Source: Ga0077560 sp046330395
GTDB lineage: Bacteria > Actinomycetota > Thermoleophilia > Miltoncostaeales > Miltoncostaeaceae
Reading direction: 5' to 3'
Assembly (NCBI GenBank): GCA_046330395.1
Contig: JAXLSS010000002.1
Span: forward strand, 240,499 to 304,498
Length of the DNA: 64,000 nt
Shown here: positions 58,329 to 64,000 of the stretch, in pieces
Position numbering within the stretch: position 1 is the stretch's first letter
How the letters are laid out: each line of letters opens with the position of its first letter
The notes under the pieces: generated by a model
The model's input: the letters and a program-made list of their open reading frames with translations, nothing else
What the model was told of the DNA's origin: nothing
The model's database searches: none
Program-made: the position numbers and the translations under genes

Positions 58329-58590
58329 GTAGGCGGGCTCCTGGGTGTCGAACCTGGGCAGCCGTGGTCGGCCGCCCCGCGCGATGACGAAATGTACCGC
58401 CTGGCGGGCCACCTTTGGCCGTCCGGGCGGCGCCCATGGGGCATGACAGCCGTCACCCGTGGGGGCGGGGCGTCCCCGCCGGTGGGATCGGTGCGGTCAC
58501 CGCCGATACACATCTGGGTGCGCGCCGCGCGTCGCACCACGCCCGGGCGGAGCCCCGGAGCCTCCCGCAACGCCGACCCCCGGACCGCCC

Positions 58591-59343
58591 GTGACGCCTC
58601 CCTCACGCCCCGCCCGCCACGCCGCCCTGGCCTGCCTCGTCGCCGTGCTGGCGGCCGCGCCCGCCGGGGCGCAGGACGCCCTGCCCCTGGAGACCGGCCT
58701 CCCCAAGGGGCTGGCCGCGCCCACCGCCAAGCTCAGCTGGAGCGGGCGCCCCGTGGTGGCGCTGCAGGCGCACGCCCAGCCCTCGGCATCGTCCCGCGTG
58801 GTGGGGCGGATCTCGCCCATCGGCGAGCTGGGCGGCGGCGACCTGGGGCTGCTGGTGACGGCCGTGCGCACCACCACCGAGGGGACCTGGGTGCGGGTGA
58901 TCCTGCCGCTGCGCCCCAACGGCAACCTGGGCTGGGTGCCCGCCGACAGTCTGCAGCTGCACGCCACCGCGGTGCGCATCCTGGTGGATCAGAGCCAGCG
59001 CCAACTCACCATGTTCCGGGCCGGCCGCGTGGTGCTGCGCACCCGCGTGGCCATCGGCGCGCCCGCCACGCCCACCCCCAACGGGCGCTTCTCCATCGCC
59101 GAGGTGATCCGCACCGACAACCCCGCCGGGTTCATCGGCCCCTTCGTGCTGCCGCTCACCGCCTTCTCCAACGTCCTGGACACCTTCGACGGTGGCAATG
59201 GCCGCGTGGCCCTGCACGGCACCAGCGTGCCGTCGCAGCTGGGCCAGCGGGTGAGCCACGGCTGCGTCCGCATCCGCAACACCGACCTGATGCGGATCGT
59301 GCGCGCCATCACCCCCGGCGTGCCGGTGACCGTCCGGGCGTAG
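58591..59343 (+). CDS. L,D-transpeptidase (YkuD family) with SH3-like domain
   Basis: 250 aa from GTG 58591. A signal peptide (HAALACLVAVLAAAPAGAQ) leads to an SH3-like region (about residues 45-125) and a YkuD catalytic domain: ALHGTSVPSQLGQRVSHGCVRIRN with the HGT and SHGCVR motif. It makes 3-3 cross-links or attaches proteins in peptidoglycan. An extension to 58459 has no plausible start. Confidence 0.9.
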   Translation: MTPPSRPARHAALACLVAVLAAAPAGAQDALPLETGLPKGLAAPTAKLSWSGRPVVALQAHAQPSASSRVVGRISPIGELGGGDLGLLVTAVRTTTEGTWVRVILPLRPNGNLGWVPADSLQLHATAVRILVDQSQRQLTMFRAGRVVLRTRVAIGAPATPTPNGRFSIAEVIRTDNPAGFIGPFVLPLTAFSNVLDTFDGGNGRVALHGTSVPSQLGQRVSHGCVRIRNTDLMRIVRAITPGVPVTVRA

Positions 59344-59424
59344 GACTTCCCGGAGGCCTCGCGCGGGGCCCTCGCCATACGAAATGCTTTCGTTTGTCAT
59401 GCGTGTGGGCGCATGGCCGCGGAG

Positions 59425-59430
59425 TAGCGT
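59425..59430 (+). promoter_or_regulatory. Candidate -10 box (TAGCGT) of the beta-propeller gene
   Basis: GGAGTAGCGT, about 38 nt before ATG 59469. Here the leader is long enough to hold a Shine-Dalgarno GAGGTG at 59457-59462. Confidence 0.5.
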
Positions 59431-59468
59431 CATCGGTGCGTTCACTCCCGATGCGTGAGGTGCCCGAC

Positions 59469-61646
59469 ATGCACGTGCGTCGTTCCGTCCTGCTCGCGAT
59501 GGCCGGTGCGGCCGTCGTCGCCCCGGCCGCATCGGCGGCCACCTCCGTGGGGCATTCCGGGTGGTCGTGGGCCGCGCCCACACCACAAGGCCAGACGCTC
59601 AACGACGTCCGGTTCCTCGGGGAGTACGGCTATGCGGTGGGCGACTTCGGGACCCTGTTGCGCACGGCCGACGGTGGCCTCACCTGGGAGGGGCTGCCAT
59701 CGGGCACCACGAATGACCTCCGGCGGGTGGAGGGTCCGGACGCACGCACCGTCGCCTTCTCCGGGGTGTGCACCCTCGGCCGCAGCCTGGACGCGGGGGC
59801 CACCGTTTCCCTGGCGCACATCACCGGCGGATCGGTGGGGTGCACCAGCGACGTGGTGGCGGCACCGTTCAGCGACGCCAGGACCGGGTTCGTCCTCTTC
59901 GCCGACGGCACGCTGCTGGCCACCAGCGATGGGGGCACCACCTTCTCGCGGCGCACCGCGGTGCCCGGGTCGCTCGCGGCCGGTGGATCCTCCGGTGCGC
60001 CGGCGGACATGGCGCTGAGCGGCGGGACGATCCTGGTGGCGGAGGGCGGCGCCGTGGTGCGCTCCATCGACGGCGGCAGCACCTGGACCACCGTGATCGA
60101 CCAGGTGGCCCCGGCGCCCTTCCCGCATTTCACGTCGGTGACCATGGTGACCCCCCAGGTGGGGTACGCCTCCATTTCCTCCCCTGCGTACGTGTTCAGG
60201 ACGGTGGATGGCGGCGCGACGTGGGTGAGCCATCCCATCCCCGACGGTTCCGGCGGGCGCATCCGCTGCGCGGACGTCAACGTGTGCCTCATCGCGGGTC
60301 GCGGCAACTCGCTCCTGCGCACCGTGGACGGGGCGGCCACCTTCACGTCCGTGACGCCGTCCGAGGTGGCGTTGAACTCGGCGGCGTTCGCATCGGCCAC
60401 GCGGGCGGTGGCGGTGGGTCAAAGCGGATTCACGGTTGTGTCCGACGACGCCGGGGTCACCTGGCGTCCGGTGGGCCAGCGCGTGACCGACAGCCTCACC
60501 GGCGTGCGCGGCGGGCCGGGCGTGACGGTGGCCTGGGGCCTGCGCGGTGAGGTGCAGTCCTCCGCCGACGGCGGAACCACATGGACGCGCGGTGCCATCC
60601 CCAGCTCCAGCCCGGTGAAGGCGGCGGCATTCGCCACGCCGCAGGTGGGCGTCGCCCTGGCGTCCGACGGCGGGGTGTGGCGCACCGACAACTCGGGGCT
60701 GAGCTGGCAGCTGCTTGACCCGGGGCCCGCTGGGACCACGCTGCGCACCGTGGTGGCGCTGAGCGCCACGCGGTTGGCGCTGGTGGGGCCGCGTGACGTC
60801 CGCGTCTCGACGGACGGCACCACCTTCACGCGCGTGGCGGACCCGCTCGTGGCCAAGGCCACCGACCTCAGCTGGGCGTTCCCGGTGCGTGGCGGCCTGG
60901 TGGTGGCCGGTCCGCGCCGCATCCTGTTCTCCGCGAACGGGCGCACCAAGTGGACGGCGGTTCCGCGTCCCACCCGCGGCGGTCGCGCCACCGTCATCGG
61001 CGCCCTCGACTGCACCGCCGCGGGGGCATGCTGGGCCACCAACGGCGGGCGCCTCTACGCCACCCCCGATCTGGGCAAGCACTGGACCGACCTCACGGCG
61101 ACCCTGCCCGGCGACGCATCCAGGTTCGGGGCGTCGGCCACTCCGGTGGTGCGCGACGGCAAACACGGGCACCTGCTCATCTACGGCTTCTCCAACGGCG
61201 TCTCGGCGGCATTGGTCCAGACCGCGCTGTACACCGCCGACGGCGGGCGCACGTGGACGCCCCAGGTCGTCGGCACCCAGACGGTCGTGGGTGGCGCGAT
61301 CACCTCCTCCGGTGAGGTCCTCGTCGGCGCGGGAGGCGAGGTGTTCACCTCCACCACCCACGGGGTGGCGGGCACCGCCACCGTCCTCGGGCTCAAGCCG
61401 TCCAAGAGCACCATCACGCGGCCCACCACCGTCACCATCACCGGCAGGCTGCGGCCCGCGCTGGGCGGTGAGACGGTGCACGTCACCGCCGCCGGATTCC
61501 CCATGAAGACCGCCACCGTCAGCGCGGCGGGGACGTTCTCACTGCAGTACCGGGTGCGGCGCACCACCACGTTCGTGGCCCACTGGTGGGGTGACGGGGC
61601 GCGTCAGGGCGACGGATCGCCCGTCGTGACCGTCACGAAGAAGTGA
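59469..61646 (+). CDS. Secreted BNR/Ycf48-like beta-propeller protein
   Basis: 725 aa. The signal peptide (VLLAMAGAAVVAPAASA) is followed by a long series of Asp-box/BNR repeats (TADGGLTWE, TSDGGTTFS, SIDGGSTWT, TVDGGATWV, SADGGTTWT, TPDLGKHWT, TADGGRTWT), as in Ycf48, sialidase and sortilin-like propellers. A C-terminal beta domain of about 90 residues (TITRPTTVTITGRLRPALGGETVHVTAAG) ends it. ATG 59469 has GAGGTG upstream; ATG 59451 is a longer option. No active-site residues of sialidase are evident, so a binding role is likely. Confidence 0.82.
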   Translation: MHVRRSVLLAMAGAAVVAPAASAATSVGHSGWSWAAPTPQGQTLNDVRFLGEYGYAVGDFGTLLRTADGGLTWEGLPSGTTNDLRRVEGPDARTVAFSGVCTLGRSLDAGATVSLAHITGGSVGCTSDVVAAPFSDARTGFVLFADGTLLATSDGGTTFSRRTAVPGSLAAGGSSGAPADMALSGGTILVAEGGAVVRSIDGGSTWTTVIDQVAPAPFPHFTSVTMVTPQVGYASISSPAYVFRTVDGGATWVSHPIPDGSGGRIRCADVNVCLIAGRGNSLLRTVDGAATFTSVTPSEVALNSAAFASATRAVAVGQSGFTVVSDDAGVTWRPVGQRVTDSLTGVRGGPGVTVAWGLRGEVQSSADGGTTWTRGAIPSSSPVKAAAFATPQVGVALASDGGVWRTDNSGLSWQLLDPGPAGTTLRTVVALSATRLALVGPRDVRVSTDGTTFTRVADPLVAKATDLSWAFPVRGGLVVAGPRRILFSANGRTKWTAVPRPTRGGRATVIGALDCTAAGACWATNGGRLYATPDLGKHWTDLTATLPGDASRFGASATPVVRDGKHGHLLIYGFSNGVSAALVQTALYTADGGRTWTPQVVGTQTVVGGAITSSGEVLVGAGGEVFTSTTHGVAGTATVLGLKPSKSTITRPTTVTITGRLRPALGGETVHVTAAGFPMKTATVSAAGTFSLQYRVRRTTTFVAHWWGDGARQGDGSPVVTVTKK

Positions 61647-61655
61647 CGGCGGGCC

Positions 61656-61690
61656 GGGGCGTGACGGAGAACGTTCGACCGTCACGCCCC
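61656..61690 (+). terminator. 12-bp hairpin just before the NTR-like gene's ribosome-binding site
   Basis: GGGGCGTGACGG (61656-61667) and CCGTCACGCCCC (61679-61690) with an 11-nt loop. It ends right at the GGAGGA that serves the gene at 61703, so it could end the upstream transcript or control translation. Confidence 0.5.
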
Positions 61691-61702
61691 GGAGGATTCC
61701 CC

Positions 61703-62614
61703 ATGCGTCGCACCGCACTGTTCACCATCCTGGCCCTCGGCGCCGTCGCCGTCCCCGCGTCCGCCTGCAGTGTGGTGGCACCCACACCGGGAACCGCCGC
61801 CCAGGGCGACGTGGTGGTTGCCGGCACCGTGCTGTCGGTGCGCGGCGGCGCCGACCAGGTGCATCCGAAACAAGCCCGCGTGCGGGTGGACACGGTGCTG
61901 CGCGGCACCGCCGGGTCCACGCTGACCGTCTACACCTCGGCGTCCAGCGCCTCCTGCGGATGGAACTTCCAGCGCGGGCATCGCTACCTGGTGTTCGCCA
62001 GCCGCGTCAAGACGACGGGCGACGGCCCGCCGAAGGGCGCGCTCAGCACGTCGCTGGGCGACGCCAACCGTGAGCTGACGCGCACTCAGACCGTCACGCT
62101 GGACGACACGTACTGGCCCGCTCCCGAGGGGTTCGACCCGAAGGCCGACATGACGCCCCGGCAGTTCGTGGCGTTCCGGGGGCACCCCCTGTTCTGGACG
62201 GGCGCGTTCGGCGCCGGCGGCCAGCTGCGCACCATCCGGGTGCACGCGCCCACCCGTGCGGTGACGGTGGTGTACGCCAACGGCGGGCACCGCCTGCACA
62301 TCACCACGCGCCCCGCCTGCCCGCGCACGGAGCCCGTGACCGGAGGCGGCGTGAGCTTCACCGACCACCTCATCCACGTGCGCGGCGTCCCGGCGGGGGA
62401 GCGCGGCGGTGGCCTCACCCTGTTCACCGGCACCGTGGAGGTGCGCATCACCGGCGGCAGCGCGGCCACCCGCCTTGCCACCGCCAAGCGCATGACCGCC
62501 AACAGCCGGCCGGTGCCGTGGGGCACCATCGGACCGCTGGTGGCACCCGACGTGCCGGTTTCCCGGCTGGCGTCCTGCGTGGTGGTGGAGGGGGTGCTAG
62601 CGCTGCACCGGTAG
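61703..62614 (+). CDS. Secreted NTR/TIMP-like protein
   Basis: 303 aa from ATG 61703 (GGAGGA 7 nt upstream). After a signal peptide (ALFTILALGAVAVPASA) the mature form would begin with Cys (CSVVAPTP), and VVVAGTVLSVRGG, RVRVDTVLRG and SASCGWNFQRGHRYLVFA follow: the pattern of NTR/TIMP-like domains. The rest (about residues 160-290) is beta-rich and unassigned. Function outside is unknown. The 3' end overlaps the convergent Mrp gene by 18 bp. Confidence 0.7.
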   Translation: MRRTALFTILALGAVAVPASACSVVAPTPGTAAQGDVVVAGTVLSVRGGADQVHPKQARVRVDTVLRGTAGSTLTVYTSASSASCGWNFQRGHRYLVFASRVKTTGDGPPKGALSTSLGDANRELTRTQTVTLDDTYWPAPEGFDPKADMTPRQFVAFRGHPLFWTGAFGAGGQLRTIRVHAPTRAVTVVYANGGHRLHITTRPACPRTEPVTGGGVSFTDHLIHVRGVPAGERGGGLTLFTGTVEVRITGGSAATRLATAKRMTANSRPVPWGTIGPLVAPDVPVSRLASCVVVEGVLALHR

Positions 62615-63678
62615 GGCGGCCACCACCACGTCGGCGGCGTGCGCCAGGGCGCGCGCCGCCGGTGAATCCGGATCGGCCGCCACCACGGGGAGGCCCTGGT
62701 CGCCGGCCTGGGCCACCGCCGACTCCAGGGGGATCTGGCCCAGCAGGGGCACCCCAGCTCGGCCGCCAGTGCCCCGCCGCCCCCGCCGCTGAACACCTCG
62801 TACCGGGTGCCGGTGTCGGGGGCCACGAACCAGCTCATGTTCTCGATGACGCCCACGACGGGCAGGTTCACCTGCCGGGCCATGGCCGCGGCCCTGCGCG
62901 CCACCCGCTGGGCGGTCATCTGGGGGGTGGTCACGATCAGCAGCGAGGCCGTGGGCAGCAGGCTGGCGATGGACAGCGACACGTCGCCGGTGCCGGGCGG
63001 TAGGTCCACCAGGAGGTAGTCGGGCTCGTCCCAGTACACGTCGGTGACGAACGTGGTGAGGGCCTTGTGCAGCATGGGGCCGCGCCAGATCACCGGGGAG
63101 TCGTCCTCGGTGAGGAAGCCGATGCTCATGATGCGCACCCCGTGGGCCTCCACGGGCAGGATGAGGTCGTCCACCATCACCGCGGGCCGGTGCACGCCCA
63201 TCATGCGGGGGATGGAGTAGCCGTACACGTCGGCGTCCAGCAGTCCCACCGTGTGGCCCGCCGCGGCGAGGGCGATGGCCAGGTTGGCGGTGATGCTGCT
63301 CTTGCCCACGCCGCCCTTGCCGCTGGCGATGCCCAGCACTCGCGTGCGGGCGTCGGCGGTAAACGGGCTGGGGCGCTCCGGGCCGCCGGCCACCCCCGTG
63401 CGCAGGGCCCGCCGCTCGTCGTCGGTCATGGTCTCCAGCGTGACGTGGATGGTCTCCACGCCCGGCAGGGCGTCCACGGCGGCGGTGACCCGGCGCTGGA
63501 TCTCGGCCTTCAGGGGGCAGCCGGCCACGGTGAGCTTGATCTGCACGCTCACGCGGCCGCCGGACACCGTGACGTCACCAACCATCCCCAGCGCAACGAT
63601 GCTGCGGTGCAGCTCGGGGTCCTGCACGTCGGCCAGCACGGCCATCACCGCGTCATGGCTGAGGGCCGTGGTGCTCAC
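62597..63678 (-). pseudogene. mrp: Mrp/NBP35 family Fe-S carrier ATPase, split by one frameshift (possibly sequence error)
   Basis: An Mrp/ApbC-type P-loop ATPase that carries Fe-S clusters. From GTG 63678: a MIP18/DUF59-like N-terminal domain (DVQDPELHRSIVALGMVGDV, LTVAGCPLKAEI) and a P-loop domain with SGKGGVGKSS, DADVYGYSIPRMMG and DLPPGTGDVSLS. The frame breaks in the C4 run at 62752-62755 (one C missing); afterwards VPLLGQIPLESAVAQAGDQG and ADVVVAALPVQ continue to the stop at 62597. In full it would be about 360 aa. It overlaps the next gene by GTGA. Confidence 0.85.
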
Positions 63679-64000
63679 ATGAACATCCTGGCCCAGGGCT
63701 CCGCCTCGGTCATGGTGACGCCCCACGGGCCGTGGCCGGGGTAGATGCGCACCTCGCCGGGCAGCTCGGCGAACACGCGCTCCAGGCTGCGCTGCATGTC
63801 GGCGGGGCTGCTGCGCGGGAAGTCGGTGCGCCCGATGCCCTGCGCGAACACCAGGTCGCCCACGATGGCCTCGCCGGCGTCAGCGTTGTAGGCCACGTAA
63901 CAGCCGGGGGAGTGGCCGGGCGTGTGCAGCATGCGGAAGCTCATGCCGTCCAGATCGAAGGTGTCGCCGTCGGCGAAGACGCGGTCCACCTCCACGCCCG
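63675..64000 (-). CDS. Metallo-beta-lactamase-fold hydrolase (cut by window edge)
   Basis: About 108 residues are visible, the C-terminal part; the start lies beyond 64000. LHTPGHSPGCYVAY, DLVFAQGIGRTDF and IYPGHGPWGVTMTEAEPW hold the late zinc ligands of an MBL-fold glyoxalase II-like hydrolase (about half of a normal enzyme). Its stop overlaps the mrp start. Confidence 0.85.
   Translation of the reverse strand, partial: GVEVDRVFADGDTFDLDGMSFRMLHTPGHSPGCYVAYNADAGEAIVGDLVFAQGIGRTDFPRSSPADMQRSLERVFAELPGEVRIYPGHGPWGVTMTEAEPWARMFM

Noticed and set aside
1..64000. Insertion sequences, prophage, plasmid or secondary-metabolite cluster
   Set aside because: No transposase, integrase, phage structural, replication or NRPS/PKS gene is visible in any frame.

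Overview
The window is about 64 kb of very GC-rich, densely coded chromosome with short or overlapping gene junctions. Stop and start codons often share bases (ATGA, GTGA, TTGA). Gene content points to an actinobacterium (Actinomycetota): a GuaB3-type IMP dehydrogenase relative, a DUF3349-like gene, a SUF operon with SufU, SufT and a Rieske ferredoxin under a SufR-type repressor, an AAC(2')-like acetyltransferase, RipA-like NlpC/P60 proteins and T-poor terminators. A deep-branching class such as Thermoleophilia would fit, but no 16S rRNA gene is present to decide. I see no insertion sequence, prophage, CRISPR array, tRNA or rRNA.

Layout. 1-4.2 kb: tail of an MFS transporter, then three type IV pilin-like genes. 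4.2-11 kb: AEC transporter, pyrF, D,D-carboxypeptidase, PfkB-family sugar kinase, guaB3 and guaA. 11-15.4 kb: two secreted proteins that converge, and a small putative zinc-binding protein. 15.6-26.1 kb: housekeeping block rplM-rpsI-glmM-glmS-acpS-nnr-alr-cca, then a CAP-domain protein, a cobalamin adenosyltransferase and lgt. 26.1-30.8 kb: a structured intergenic region and three cell-wall hydrolase-type genes (a degenerate NlpC/P60, an active NlpC/P60 and an M23 peptidase).

30.8-42 kb is a nitrate-respiration island: moeA and a DUF6457-like gene (molybdenum cofactor), a cysteine-rich HTH regulator, narGHJI, narK, a cupin, and a small heme-copper-oxidase-like membrane protein. 42.4-45.5 kb holds a DMT exporter, a 73-aa protein, a DUF3349-like protein, a small membrane protein and a Pit phosphate transporter. 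45.7-52.7 kb is sufB-sufD-Rieske-sufC-sufS-sufU-sufT-iscA with sufR divergent, followed by the AAC(2')-like gene. 53.3-64 kb carries a lectin-domain secreted protein, a thioesterase/amidohydrolase/SirB1-like operon, a ferredoxin, an L,D-transpeptidase, a secreted beta-propeller protein, an NTR/TIMP-like secreted protein, an Mrp ATPase and part of a metallo-beta-lactamase-fold hydrolase.

Three general points. First, many first genes are preceded by a TAnnnT box, most often TAGCST, only 6-9 nt before the start codon, so leaderless transcription seems common. Second, alr, sufD, mrp and an amidohydrolase are broken by one-base shifts and nnr carries a compensated pair, mostly inside G/C homopolymers; this looks more like base-calling error than gene decay. 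Third, the regulators of suf and nar share a C-terminal cysteine layout, which suggests that Fe-S status or oxygen/NO sensing controls both.
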